A DNA stretch of 64,000 nucleotides from Lachnospiraceae bacterium (GTDB taxonomy: Bacteria; Bacillota; Clostridia; Lachnospirales; Lachnospiraceae): assembly GCA_910574715.1 (NCBI GenBank), contig CAJTCH010000013.1, positions 41,493-105,492 of the forward strand, given 5' to 3'. The position numbers and the translations under genes were made by a program. The notes below the pieces were generated by a model. It ran no database searches, was not told where the DNA came from, and saw nothing but the letters and a program-made list of their open reading frames with translations. Positions 44,385-54,097 of the stretch are shown here, one piece after another (position 1 is the stretch's first letter; every line of letters begins with the position of its first letter).

Positions 44385-45395
44385 CTATACAGTCTGTTTT
44401 CCATACTGTTCCAAATAGGCGGCTGCCTGTTCTAATGACACGCCAATCCGTTCCTGAATCCTTTTCAGGAGCGCCGCATCATCAAGACCTTCTTCCTGCC
44501 CAAGTTCAATTAGCAGCTGCGCTTTTCCCTGACTTATACCTTGACTTATACCTTGACTTATACCTTGACTTATACCTTGACTTATACCTTGACTTATACC
44601 TTGACTTATACCTTGACGAATCAATCTCTCCGACTCTGTCTCAATTACTTTTCCGCCCATAATACTCACCAGCCTTTCCTCATTTTTATTTCCATTTGTA
44701 ATATGTGTAATAATGGTATTTATAAATCCCTTTAAGTCGATCAGTTCATAATCGGTCAATTCCTCCGCTTCATACAAACGAACCAGTTCATTCCTGAAAT
44801 ATTCCAAATCCCGTTCTGCGTTCTCTATACATCCTTCAGATATCATATCCTTTTCATACCTTGCAATATAAAACGGAATATAAGGGAACAGCTTCTTTTC
44901 AACAATATATTCCTTTGTAAATTCTTCCAAGATTACGTTTGTGGATTCGTAATTTACTTCCTGTCCGTCCGGAAATGTAAAAGTAATTTTCGTAGTCTTC
45001 GGAGTTCTTTCCGTCCGCTTGACATAGATTATGGAAAATCTCGGCATGGGAATCGTCGCATGTCCGATATCCCATGTTGCGAACTGCCTCGCAACAATGA
45101 AAGCATATTCTGCAATCCTGATTGCCATAGAGCCGTCATCATAACTCTGACACTCTAACACGTAAACCTCACTCCCGATCTTAATCAGGAAATCAGAAAT
45201 CTGCTCTTCTATTTCCTTGCTCCCATCTGCTGTCTCGCTTTCAGTCAAGTATCCTTCTGACGGTAAAATTTCCACTTTTGTATCTAACGGATACTCTTTC
45301 TCGAAAACGTCATTAATTACGGATATAAACAATCTCTTGTGCTTACTCTTCATAGTCTTAAACACATTATCGTAATCCGGTGTCTTTTTCTGCAT
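44385..45395 (-). CDS. Rpn-family (PD-(D/E)XK) recombination-promoting nuclease-like protein with GISQ repeats
   Basis: The 336-residue protein fits the Rpn/PDDEXK transposase-like family abundant in Lachnospiraceae: DVFEKEYPL near the N-terminus, a nuclease core with EVYVLECQSYDDG and a C-terminal helical region. Between the core and the tail, seven tandem GISQ repeats (RQ(GISQ)7GK) are encoded by exact 12-bp repeats. Such proteins can cut DNA and promote RecA-independent recombination; activity here is unproven. AAGGGATAAAAAT precedes the start. It lies in a decayed accessory stretch. Confidence 0.8.
   Translation of the reverse strand: MQKKTPDYDNVFKTMKSKHKRLFISVINDVFEKEYPLDTKVEILPSEGYLTESETADGSKEIEEQISDFLIKIGSEVYVLECQSYDDGSMAIRIAEYAFIVARQFATWDIGHATIPMPRFSIIYVKRTERTPKTTKITFTFPDGQEVNYESTNVILEEFTKEYIVEKKLFPYIPFYIARYEKDMISEGCIENAERDLEYFRNELVRLYEAEELTDYELIDLKGFINTIITHITNGNKNEERLVSIMGGKVIETESERLIRQGISQGISQGISQGISQGISQGISQGISQGKAQLLIELGQEEGLDDAALLKRIQERIGVSLEQAAAYLEQYGKQTV
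44532..44615. repeat. seven exact 12-bp tandem repeats (GISQ codons)
   Basis: ACTTATACCTTG repeats seven times without a mismatch. As the unit is a multiple of three, changes in copy number would keep the reading frame and only lengthen the GISQ linker. No spacers, so it is not a CRISPR array. Confidence 0.97.
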
Positions 45396-45525
45396 ATTTT
45401 TATCCCTTCACAATATTTTCCTCATCTCAAAAGCAAAATATCTTATTTTTATTATATCGTGATTTTCCCATTCTGACAACAGAGAAATCAAGCACGACAA
45501 TCCATCCCAGCCAACGGAATCTCAC

Positions 45526-45729
45526 TCACTCCAGTTTAATCCCTTTCAATAACTCTCCGAAAGACGTTCCAATAGATTTCTCCTGGTATTTTCTTTTCTT
45601 CTTTTTATCATAAGACTTCTGGGAATCACTTCTTTTTTTCTTATAATGCCGTTCGGTATCTCCCCTCACGGCTTCTCTCACCTCAGGAACCGAAATCCTA
45701 TTACCTACACGCCCCTTATAATCACTCAT
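45526..45729 (-). CDS. small basic protein, function unknown
   Basis: The 67-residue frame (MSDYKGRVGNRISVPEVREA at the start, a lysine-rich middle, and SFGELLKGIKLE at the end) is strongly basic and may bind nucleic acid. The start at 45729 follows a weak GGAGAAAG. No family recognised; coding status is uncertain. Confidence 0.4.
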   Translation of the reverse strand: MSDYKGRVGNRISVPEVREAVRGDTERHYKKKRSDSQKSYDKKKKRKYQEKSIGTSFGELLKGIKLE

Positions 45730-45882
45730 TTGCACATTCCGCTTCTTTCTCCCACCAGGATTTATAATTCTTTTCCGCCTTTTTCTCCTACTCTCTATTA
45801 TACTCTTCTAATCAGAATACTCAACCCTTTCACCTATAATAAGCAGTAACCGGATGCTTTCAGACTCTGCTCTATGGCACGG

Positions 45883-46977
45883 TCAGCGCAGTGAATGCGC
45901 AGACCTGTCTGAACTATCACGAAGCCTTTCAGCTATCTTTTTTATAAACTGATTCTTTTCCAGTTCTCCCGTCTGATATGTGATGCTTTTCGTCACCTCT
46001 TCTGACAGGAAAAGATTATACAGCCTTGTTTCAAAGATACGATTAGCAACTACTGCCTGCCCATCCCTTTCAGTTATAAACCCAAACATTGCCCCTATGT
46101 CAATCGCGAAATTGTCTGGGTTATATGGGTAACTCTCTCCTCTAAAAAGAATTGCATAAATTATTTTCCTTAATTCTGGATAATCGGCCATTTTCTTCCG
46201 CATATCATCAAACAACATACTTGGTTCTTTTAAAAGTACCTTCACCGCTTCGGCAACGCACTATGCATTTTTATCCGCAGCATAAGCACGCAGCATCCCG
46301 GCAATATCAGACGTTGTAAAACTCATATCCACACAAAAATCTGCCGCAATATTCCATGGGCTGTTATATTGATATTCCTCATCCTTTCGGATCCGTTGTC
46401 TTAGATTCTTGATATCATATACTCCGGCAAATATGACAGATCGAAAAACCGGACGGGTTGTTCTTTTTAAATACTTACTCCTAATCATGCCCAAAAAATC
46501 CAGAAACACCTTATGGCCGCCTGCCTGATCAACTTCATCAATCATCAGGACTACGGGACGCTTTGCCGCGCCGCATAACTCAGATATCATAGCAGAAAGG
46601 CTAAATAAATCTTCTACACTGTTATTTTGAACCACTTCATATACGATATTTTTTACAGGAGTTTCTACTGACGGAACTTCATCATAACATATAGCATCAT
46701 ATAAAATCTTACATATCATACTGCAAAAAGAAGCTTCTTTTTCAAAAACAGAATCACCCAACCCTTCAAAGCTAACAGAAAATACCGTATATTTCACAGA
46801 AAGATATTGCACCATGAGATTCAGAAGGGTTGTCTTCCCATACTGTCTTGCACGGTTTATCGTAAAATACTTCTTATTGTCGACTAATTTTTCAATCTCT
46901 TTCAGACGGCTTTCCATATCTACCATATAATTCTCTTCCGGGTAACAGGTACCGTTTATATTAAAGGTTTTATTCAA
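45883..46977 (-). pseudogene. AAA-like ATPase / PD-(D/E)XK protein, disrupted
   Basis: The first part (NRARQYGKTTLLNLMVQYLS for the P-loop, LMIDEVDQAG for Walker B) and the later part (LFRGESYPYNPDN and AAMFGFITERDG, then VANRIFETRLYNLFLSEE) match the AAA-ATPase/PDDEXK proteins common in gut Firmicutes. A TAG at 46263-46261 interrupts the single frame, and the segment normally between the ATPase and the later part is missing, so an in-frame deletion is likely. The C-terminal nuclease part is also absent after NQFIKK. The gene is decayed. Confidence 0.75.
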
Positions 46978-47050
46978 CGATCTTACCTTACTTTAAATCA
47001 CAACCTTCTCTCCATTTCACAAAAAACTTTATTTTCTCTTTCAAACCATG

Positions 47051-47578
47051 TCATTCTTCCTCTTCCTCCGCCGGCCTCCACGCCTGCCCAAACTTCACAT
47101 CCTTGAACAGCGCCGCAAGCCCCGTGATCTGCTTAAGCCTTAAGATCTCATCCCGGTCCATCCCCAGATGCTTGGAGATCCACGCGTCTGACCGCCCCAG
47201 CTCATGCAGTTCCTTCACAATATTCCCCATCAGGTCCACATCATGGCTTCCCCTCGCACGGTTATGCCTGATCGTACTCGCGATCCGCTGATCCATAGGC
47301 TTATTGATCACAGAGACCGGAAGCATCCCCTTCTCCCTGTCGTAGATATCCTGATGCTCCAGCATGATCCGATACCGATGAAAACCGTCCACGATCACAT
47401 ATTGATCCTCTGCTTTATTATGATAACAGACGATCGGCATGGTATAGCCGTCGTTCTTAATACTCTCATAGAGCAGTTTCATCTCCGGCGGAGCAACGCT
47501 GTTAGGATTATAGGTATTCGGCACGACCTTCTCAACCGGAACAGAGATCACATTATAAACCGGGCTCTTATATTCCAT
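47051..47578 (-). CDS. IbrB-like ParB/RepB/Spo0J N-terminal domain protein
   Basis: The 175-residue protein has the ParB-like nuclease/binding fold: KVVPNTYNPN, the VIVDGFHRYRI loop and RHNRARGSHDVD (substrate-binding arginine). A C-terminal helix-turn-helix (GRSDAWISKHLGMDRDEILRL) follows. It overlaps the IbrA-like gene by 11 bp and the pair is transcribed together, the standard IbrA/IbrB arrangement. GGAGGAAATG precedes its start. Such pairs have been linked to gene regulation in E. coli; the biochemical role is not known. Confidence 0.85.
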   Translation of the reverse strand: MEYKSPVYNVISVPVEKVVPNTYNPNSVAPPEMKLLYESIKNDGYTMPIVCYHNKAEDQYVIVDGFHRYRIMLEHQDIYDREKGMLPVSVINKPMDQRIASTIRHNRARGSHDVDLMGNIVKELHELGRSDAWISKHLGMDRDEILRLKQITGLAALFKDVKFGQAWRPAEEEEE

Positions 47579-48899
47579 AATTCATTTCCTCCACACTCTT
47601 GTATTTGCGCCTGATCGCATCGATCCGTCTCTGCTGCTCCCTGGTCATGCCAAATCCCATGGAACGGCAGATATGATCGTTTTTCAGGATACAGCAGCAC
47701 ATCCTCTTCCAGCTCGGGATATCCTTAGTCAGCTTGATATCGTCGGTATCATCCGGGATCTTACCGATGAATACGATCCTGGATTTCTTATTCAGCGTAT
47801 AGTTCGATACCCCGTTGCGCTTAATCTGATAGCCGTGCTCCGTAAGCTCCTGTATCACGTCTTCATCCAGCCCGCCTCCCGTCTCATGCCAGAACTTGAT
47901 AGACGTATTGAATTTCTTAACGTAATTATTTCTCAGGCGGATCGGCAGTGTATCCAGAAGAAACATGGTATAAGACTTCCAGGTATGTCCCTGGGGCAGC
48001 GATACATTCCGATAACCCATTGCCTTCGTGCGCCCGTAGATCGCGCCGAAATTCGCCCCCTTCACTCTTCCGACCAGCTTCACCCAGATCTCCGGGTCTA
48101 TCACCCTGTATAGATTAAGAGAATCCTTCGAGTAATCATTAAACGGAGAGGCCACCCTCATCTGTGAGATCTTTAAACCTGCCATATAATACAGGTCGTA
48201 CAGATGATTATAGTCATAATCAAATATATAATTCGCATGCCATACATCGCCTGCAGACCAGTCATACAGCGGAGACGCACACCAGACATCCTTGAACTGC
48301 TTCGTGATCCAGCATCTTCCCTTATAACCGAACTTCTTATTTAAAAATCCGCTGTATCTCTGCAGCGATTCATCCGCCCTTATCCCAAGAAGACAGACGG
48401 TCTTCCCGTTGCCGTGAGCCATCCTGTACCAACGCCCGAACTGCTTCGCAAGATCTTCCTGGTGCATACGGTAGCGGTACGTCGTGATAGGATTGGCATT
48501 CAGGCTGACGACGTATTTCTTCCTGGGCATCTTTCTGACCCATAATTCCTCCTTCTTATCATCCCACGGATACCAGTACATCTCATAACTGCTGAGAGCC
48601 GTCCTGGTTGCCATCGGAAGGCACACCCAGTACGGCTCTACTTTATCCTTAATCCGCTCAAACGTACGCTCCACATATTCTGTCGTTACCGTGTACTGTG
48701 CCTCAAAGTCCTGATGGAAGACGCCTACCCTCTTATGCGGCGCATACTTCTGCTGATAATCCATCACCAGGTTCAGCAGCAGGCCGCTGTCCTTTCCTCC
48801 TGAAAAAGAAATATATATATTGTCAAATTCCTCAAAAATAAACCGCAATCGTTCCTGAAAGGCTTCATAAACATTCTGTCCTAAATATTCCCGTATCAT
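47568..48899 (-). CDS. IbrA-like PAPS reductase-family protein (DUF3440)
   Basis: The 443-residue protein belongs to the PP-loop PAPS reductase superfamily: the P-loop ISFSGGKDSGL lies near residues 31-41, followed by a DUF3440-type C-terminal region (VSNYTLNKKSRIVFIGKIPD). It lacks the usual reductase C-terminal Cys-Gly pair as far as I can see, and is more like IbrA and DndC-type sulfurtransferases. ATG 48899 is preferred because GGGAG lies six bases before it; the frame's first ATG (48905) is too close. Transcribed with the ParB-like gene. Confidence 0.85.
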   Translation of the reverse strand: MIREYLGQNVYEAFQERLRFIFEEFDNIYISFSGGKDSGLLLNLVMDYQQKYAPHKRVGVFHQDFEAQYTVTTEYVERTFERIKDKVEPYWVCLPMATRTALSSYEMYWYPWDDKKEELWVRKMPRKKYVVSLNANPITTYRYRMHQEDLAKQFGRWYRMAHGNGKTVCLLGIRADESLQRYSGFLNKKFGYKGRCWITKQFKDVWCASPLYDWSAGDVWHANYIFDYDYNHLYDLYYMAGLKISQMRVASPFNDYSKDSLNLYRVIDPEIWVKLVGRVKGANFGAIYGRTKAMGYRNVSLPQGHTWKSYTMFLLDTLPIRLRNNYVKKFNTSIKFWHETGGGLDEDVIQELTEHGYQIKRNGVSNYTLNKKSRIVFIGKIPDDTDDIKLTKDIPSWKRMCCCILKNDHICRSMGFGMTREQQRRIDAIRRKYKSVEEMNYGI

Positions 48900-49085
48900 A
48901 TCCATCTCCCAAGTTAAATTACCATTTTCTGGAAACTATATGATTGTTAATTTAGCACAGAATATGATTAAATTCAATAAAATTAACTAAAATCCGACAA
49001 TTTTTGAGTAAATAAGTTACTGTACAAAATGAAAAATTTCAGTTATATTAAAGACAATGATATGAAGCAAGGAGGCTGCATCCCT

Positions 49086-49346
49086 ATGATCTCAACTCTT
49101 GGACTGTCTATTAAAGCACTTAAAAAAGAGCCTTTTTCAGGCTCTCACTGCGGAATGCGCTATTATCTGACCCTGGCCGACGAACGGCTGACGGTATACC
49201 TGTATCCAGAACCCTGGTGCTTCGAGGCAACACCCGAAGACCAGAAGGAGAGGAATGATTTCCCGTTTACCCAGGAAGGACTTGACGAAGCTGTTGTGTG
49301 GATAAACGAACGGTTTGAGGCAGAACGCGAGCGCTTTAGTCCGTGA
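49086..49346 (+). CDS. small protein of unknown function
   Basis: The 86-residue protein (MISTLGLSIKALKKEPFSGS at the start, VVWINERFEAERERFSP at the end) has its own AAGGAGG site ten bases before ATG 49086. No family recognised. Its stop nearly touches the convergent DeoR gene. Confidence 0.65.
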   Translation: MISTLGLSIKALKKEPFSGSHCGMRYYLTLADERLTVYLYPEPWCFEATPEDQKERNDFPFTQEGLDEAVVWINERFEAERERFSP

Positions 49347-50144
49347 TTATCTGCCGATCCTCGCTACATCTATCTTAACGCCCTGGTTACGAAGTTGTTC
49401 GAGGATCTCCACGTCCGCATATTCGTCCGTGATAAATACATCCAGATCGGATATGTCCGCAAATTTGGCAAAGGAAACATTCTCCAGCTTCGAGCTGTCT
49501 GTAAGGAGGATGCGCTGCTTTGAATTCTCGATGATACGTTCCTTCAAAAGGGCCGTATCCAATTGGGGAGTCGTCGCGCCCTTCTTCATGCTGACCCCAT
49601 TCGCCCCCATGAAGAATATATCTACGTTCAATTTTGCAATGGCTTCCATCGAGGTATTGCCTACCATATAATGATGTCCTTTTCTCACTTCTCCCCCCGC
49701 TATAAATAAGGAAACCTCCGTATTGCTGTCCAGGAAACCTGCAATATTCAGGTCATATGTAACCACCATCAGCTTCTTAAACCCTTTCAGCAGCTTCGCA
49801 AGCTCATATACCGTTGTTCCTGCATCCATCGCAATACAGTCGCCTTCGTTGATGTACTTTAAGGCTTCTCTTGCTATACACTGCTTTTCTTTTTGGAATT
49901 TATCGTTTTTCTCATTTGTTACCGGTTCAAAATTCGTCTGAGTATTCGCAAGCGCACCTCCGTGTGTCCTCTTAATCAACCCTTTCTCATGTAATTCATT
50001 CAGATCGTTCCGAATGGTAGCCGGTGATACGGAAAACTCTTCGCACAGATCTCCTACCGTCACACGCATATTCTTATTCACATAGGTAAGTATCTGACGC
50101 TTACGCTCTTCCGCAAACATTCCGGCTTCACTTTGACTGTTCAC
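49347..50144 (-). CDS. DeoR/GlpR family transcriptional regulator
   Basis: The 265-residue regulator has the N-terminal DeoR helix-turn-helix (ERKRQILTYVNKNMRVTVGD, SVSPATIRNDLNELHEKG) and a sugar-phosphate-sensing domain with GGEVRKGHHYMVG. It starts at GTG 50144 with GGAGGACAAGCA before it. It lies beside the kinase remnant and probably once repressed that sugar operon. Confidence 0.92.
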   Translation of the reverse strand: MNSQSEAGMFAEERKRQILTYVNKNMRVTVGDLCEEFSVSPATIRNDLNELHEKGLIKRTHGGALANTQTNFEPVTNEKNDKFQKEKQCIAREALKYINEGDCIAMDAGTTVYELAKLLKGFKKLMVVTYDLNIAGFLDSNTEVSLFIAGGEVRKGHHYMVGNTSMEAIAKLNVDIFFMGANGVSMKKGATTPQLDTALLKERIIENSKQRILLTDSSKLENVSFAKFADISDLDVFITDEYADVEILEQLRNQGVKIDVARIGR

Positions 50145-50226
50145 TGCTTGTCCTCCTCTCCATTTCCATGGCAATTTCGCCCTCACAGTTCTGATTATAC
50201 ATCACACGCTCTTCACTTGCAAATAT

Positions 50227-51100
50227 CTAAGATTTTAATGCCTTGCAATAAGGCGATAATTCTTTTGCATAGCGGTTATACTGTTCCTTCAGTTCTGCAT
50301 AGCGTCCGGCAAGCTCTCTGTTGGGCCTGTATACTTCTTTTACATGCACATGCTCCTCTGCCGCCTTCCTCACGTCCCCAAAAAGCCCGATACCGTCCGC
50401 CGCGAGCAGGCAGGCTCCCCAAAGCGCGATATCCTCTCTGTCCAGCCTTTCAAAGGTCTTCTGGCTTACATCCGCCAACATCTGGGTCCATACCCTCGAT
50501 CTTGCTCCTCCGCCTATGATCTTCACGGTATCCTGACCGCAATCAGGATACTTGGCATTGATCCGGTCAATCGCCGTTGATACCGCGTAAGAGAAGCTCT
50601 CCTGCAATGCCCGGTAGAAGTGTTCTTCCCTGTGCACCCAGTTAAATCCCATCCATACACCTTTTAGAGCGCCGTCAAAAGGCATTGCCGTGCCGCCCAT
50701 CATCCCGATTGCCATCAGGCCTTCGCTTCCTGGCGGAATCTGACCGACCTTCGCGTCCATCCGGGCAAATGCCTCCCCTAAGGATTCCTCTCCCTTTCTG
50801 GCAAAATGATCCATGAACCAGTTCAGCGTAATCCCGGAACCCGGTATATAATAATGCGCATACAGATCATCAGGAAACGCGCCGTCAAGTATATCAAAAT
50901 ATCTCTGCTCATAATCCGGCCGGAAATCATCAACCAGGCAGCTAAGCCCGGCATAGGATGCCGCTTCGAAGATCATATCGCCCTTTTTCAGCACGTTAGC
51001 CCCTACACATCCGGCAATCTTGTCCCCGGCGCCGGAGATCAGCGCAATTCCGCTCCTAAGCCCCGTCGTCTCCGCCGCCTTCTTCGACAGGTGACCCTGG
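50227..51100 (-). pseudogene. FGGY carbohydrate kinase, 5' truncated
   Basis: The C-terminal half of an FGGY kinase is present: SGAGDKIAGCVGANVLKKGD, GMMGGTAMPFDGALKGVW and IIGGGARSRVWTQMLADVS. FGGY kinases are about 500 residues; here only some 290 remain, starting near residue LSKKAAETTG. The stretch that would extend it upstream is antisense to the SDR fragment, so the start is lost. Substrate unknown. Confidence 0.85.
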
Positions 51101-51720
51101 AATTGTCTCAGAATGGGGTAACATCCATATTTACACAGGCTGATGTGACAAAGCAAGAACAATGGAGAGACTCTGCCGCTGCCGTTATCAAAGAATACGG
51201 CCGTATCGATGTGCTGGTCAACAATACCGGCATATTCAAAGACGGCAGCGCGCTGACATCCAGCGAGGAAGATTTCAAGCGCATAATGGATGTCAATGTA
51301 AACGGTGTTTATCTCGGCATGCAGGCCGTACTGCCTCAGATGATCCGGCAGCAAAAAGGAGCTGTCATCAATATTGCTTCAGAAGCAGGCCTTATTGCCA
51401 TCGCAAACCAGATCGCATACAATACCTCCAAGGCAGCCGTGATCATGATGACCAAGAGCGTTGCCGTAGACTTCGCAGCCGACGGGATACGCGCCAACTG
51501 TATCTGTCCCGGGCGTATGCACACCTCCCTTGTTCAGCGTATCCTCGACTCCGCCGAAGATTATGACGCGCAGTTCAAGCTTATGTCCGAAGACCGTCCG
51601 CTCATGCGTATGGGTACTCCCGATGAGGTCGCCATGGGCGCCGTCTATCTCGCAAGCGACGAGTCGCCGTTTGCAACCGGAAGCGTCTTAAGTATTGACG
51701 GAGGCTACGCCTGCGTATAA
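51097..51720 (+). pseudogene. short-chain dehydrogenase (SDR), 5' truncated
   Basis: About 207 residues from LELSQNGVTSIFTQADVTK to the end, including VLVNNTGIF, the catalytic Tyr in AYNTSKAA, PGRMHTSL and the C-terminal SIDGGYACV. The N-terminal Rossmann motif (TGxxxGIG) that classical SDRs carry in the first 20 residues is missing; about 45 residues are lost. It abuts the truncated kinase head-to-head. Confidence 0.85.
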
Positions 51721-51807
51721 CTTCTGCACATCCATATTTTTATCTTATAGGAAAGTCATAGGCTTTAAGGCTTTATGGCTTTACATCGGCACAGTATTTC
51801 CCATAAG

Positions 51808-51859
51808 AAAAAAACGGCTGCCCAGGAATAAGCCTGATAAACTTATTCCCGGGCAGCCG
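51808..51859 (-). terminator. terminator of the DeoR gene
   Basis: On the minus strand CGGCTGCCC and GGGCAGCCG, with GGAATAAG/CTTATTCC inside, form a long hairpin followed by TTTTTTT. It ends the DeoR transcript just after its stop codon. Confidence 0.9.
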
Positions 51860-51870
51860 CCTTGAGGAAT

Positions 51871-52662
51871 TCACTCTACATCCACATGAATGAACTCAAT
51901 ATGACCTGCATTCGGTGTATCCTTTAACTTTTCGCCGATATCTGCATCAGAAATGATCACGTCTATATCTTCAAGCGAAGCAAAATATATAAATGAATTA
52001 TTTTGAAATTTGCTCTTATCTGCAAGGAGAACCACTCTGCTGGACGTCTGGATCAGCTTGCGCTTAATGTTCGCCACTTCAACATTCGGAGTGCTGAGTC
52101 CATGCTCCAGGCTTACTCCGTTCGTAGCAAGAAACAACGTATCGATATGGATCTTATCCAGAGCCTCCATCACAAAGCTCCCCAGAGTACAGCAGAAATG
52201 CTTCCGCACAATCCCGCCTAACAACATGATATTCACATCACTGTTATATTCCAGAAAAAGCGCAGTCTCCAAATCATTCGTCACGACCGTCAGATTACCC
52301 TCGGATACCAGAAGCTTCGCAAGCTCCAATCCGGTCGTTCCCGTGTCTACTGCAATTGCATCTCCTGCGCAGACGAATCTTTGTGCTTCTTTTGCAATCG
52401 CTGCCTTCGCCGCAATGTTCTGCACGACCTTCTCCTTCGATGTCAGCTCATATCCCGCATTTCCGATCATGATCGCTCCGCCGTGCGTCCGCTTCAGCTG
52501 GCCGGAGGACTCCAACTCTTTCAAATCTGTTCGTATGGTCGCCGGAGAAACAGTGAATTTTTCACATAATGCGTTTACTGTTATTTTTCCTTCTTTTTGA
52601 ACCAAAGCGCTAATTTCCTGCCGCCGGACCTCCGCAAATAAACTATTCTGATGTTTTGGCAT
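51871..52662 (-). CDS. DeoR/GlpR family transcriptional regulator
   Basis: The 263-residue regulator has a DeoR-type helix-turn-helix (VRRQEISALVQKEGKITVNA, FTVSPATIRTDLKELE) and a sensing domain (VDTGTTGLELAKLLVSEGNL, GGIVRKHF). GAGGGGGAAAA precedes the start. Divergent from the Gfo/Idh/MocA gene at 52900, its likely target. It resembles the regulator at 49347 but is not identical. Confidence 0.93.
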   Translation of the reverse strand: MPKHQNSLFAEVRRQEISALVQKEGKITVNALCEKFTVSPATIRTDLKELESSGQLKRTHGGAIMIGNAGYELTSKEKVVQNIAAKAAIAKEAQRFVCAGDAIAVDTGTTGLELAKLLVSEGNLTVVTNDLETALFLEYNSDVNIMLLGGIVRKHFCCTLGSFVMEALDKIHIDTLFLATNGVSLEHGLSTPNVEVANIKRKLIQTSSRVVLLADKSKFQNNSFIYFASLEDIDVIISDADIGEKLKDTPNAGHIEFIHVDVE

Positions 52663-52899
52663 TTTTCCCCCTCATAAATAACGTTTCTTATTTTTTATAA
52701 CTTAACATAATTATAAACAAAAAGCAACACAGCGCATTTAAACTTTCGTTTATTATCTTTTATCCTTATTTCACTCTAAAATATCAAATTATTTCTAATA
52801 AAACTTAATAAATAAAAATAAATGATTGAATTCAATAACATAATATACTATAATATCGATGAAGCTTATTAATTTCCAATAACGTGAGGTGATAAATTT

Positions 52900-53922
52900 A
52901 TGAATAATCAGATCATTCACATCTGTTTGATCGGCTGCGGCCGGGCCGGTATGATCCACGCAAGAAATTACAAAAACAAAGTTGCGAACGCTGCAATCAC
53001 AGCCGTCGCAGACGCATCCGAGGATGCCGTCAAGGCTGCTGCCGAAGAATTAGGCATTACCAAATATTTTACAGATTACCACGATATCCTCCATGATACA
53101 GACATCGACGCAGTCGTCGTCGTTGCGCCTACAAACCTGCACCGTCAGATCGTGATCGACTGCGCCAATGCCGGAAAACACATCTTCTGCGAAAAGCCGA
53201 TGGCAATGAACACTCAGGAATGCGATGAAATGATAGAAGCCTGTGAAAAGAATCACGTAAAACTGCAGATTGGTTTTATGCGCCGCTTTGACAGCAGCTT
53301 TTGCGAAGCCAAACGCCTCCTTGACGAAGGAGAAATCGGCGAACTTGTCCAAGTTCATTCGTGTACCCGCGGCCCGAGCAAGCCGCAGCCCTGGATGTAT
53401 GACCTTAAGAAATCAAACGGCATTCTCGCCGAAGTCAACAGCCATGATATCGATTCGCTGCGCTGGATGACCGGAAGCGATATTGATACGCTCTATGCGG
53501 TCGCCGGTAATTTCCGCAATCCCGAAGCCCGGGAAGATCATCCTGATTATTATGACAGCGTCCTGATGAGCGGAACGACTAAGAACGGAATCCACTTCTG
53601 TATCGACGGCGCAGCGTATATCCAATACGGATACGATTCCAAGATGGAACTGATCGGAACCAAAGGCAAGATTCAGGTCGGCCGGTCCGATAAAGAATTC
53701 GTTCACTGCACTACTGTAGAAAACGGAACAAAAACTCCTTTTGTCGGCAGTTGGAGAACGCTTTTTATTGATGCTTATCTTGAAGAAGATACCTCATTTG
53801 TTCAGGCGATCCTCGACGATACTCCAACCAAGGTGACCGGGATAGACGGCAGAATGGTCGTTGCTACGGTGGAGGCCGGGAATAGATCCATTACTGAGAA
53901 AGCTGTGACGGCGGTAAAATAG
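52900..53922 (+). CDS. Gfo/Idh/MocA family oxidoreductase
   Basis: The 340-residue NAD-dependent dehydrogenase has the Rossmann motif GCGRAGMIHARNY, FCEKPMAMN and the active-site segment SNGILAEVNSHDIDSLRW. It resembles inositol 2-dehydrogenase-type enzymes, as does the gene at 15370 (the two are distinct). GTGAGGTG precedes ATG 52900. Divergent from a DeoR regulator. Terminator follows. Confidence 0.9.
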   Translation: MNNQIIHICLIGCGRAGMIHARNYKNKVANAAITAVADASEDAVKAAAEELGITKYFTDYHDILHDTDIDAVVVVAPTNLHRQIVIDCANAGKHIFCEKPMAMNTQECDEMIEACEKNHVKLQIGFMRRFDSSFCEAKRLLDEGEIGELVQVHSCTRGPSKPQPWMYDLKKSNGILAEVNSHDIDSLRWMTGSDIDTLYAVAGNFRNPEAREDHPDYYDSVLMSGTTKNGIHFCIDGAAYIQYGYDSKMELIGTKGKIQVGRSDKEFVHCTTVENGTKTPFVGSWRTLFIDAYLEEDTSFVQAILDDTPTKVTGIDGRMVVATVEAGNRSITEKAVTAVK

Positions 53923-53930
53923 ATATACAT

Positions 53931-53966
53931 AAGAATCCCCGGGGCAATGTACCTTCGGGGATTCTT
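53931..53966. terminator. terminator of the Gfo/Idh/MocA gene
   Basis: AAGAATCCCCG and CGGGGATTCTT form a perfect 11-bp stem with a 14-nt loop, followed by ATTG. It ends the dehydrogenase transcript. Confidence 0.75.
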
Positions 53967-54097
53967 ATTGCATATATCCAAAATGTTTCCTTCTCAATTG
54001 GCTTAGAGCCTCTCTTTCTCCCCATATTGAATCCATCCCCTTTTTCATGTATAATCTACCCATAGATAAAAACCCTGATCATGAAAGGCGCTTTCCC

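Noticed and set aside
44532..44615. Possible CRISPR array
   Set aside because: Units are 12 bp and directly adjacent with no spacers; they are in-frame codons of a protein.
43880..44662. 260-codon plus-strand frame with a striking LYLDLYLD repeat
   Set aside because: It is the complement of the Rpn gene's GISQ repeat and the GH13 remnant; no ribosome binding site and the repeat only mirrors the 12-bp unit.
50806..51096. Upstream half of a 304-codon plus-strand frame as the N-terminus of the SDR
   Set aside because: It is antisense to conserved kinase sequence and lacks the Rossmann motif; treated as a join artefact.
51101..51354. N-terminal part of a 375-codon minus-strand frame as the kinase N-terminus
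   Set aside because: It is antisense to SDR catalytic sequence and has no FGGY N-terminal motifs.
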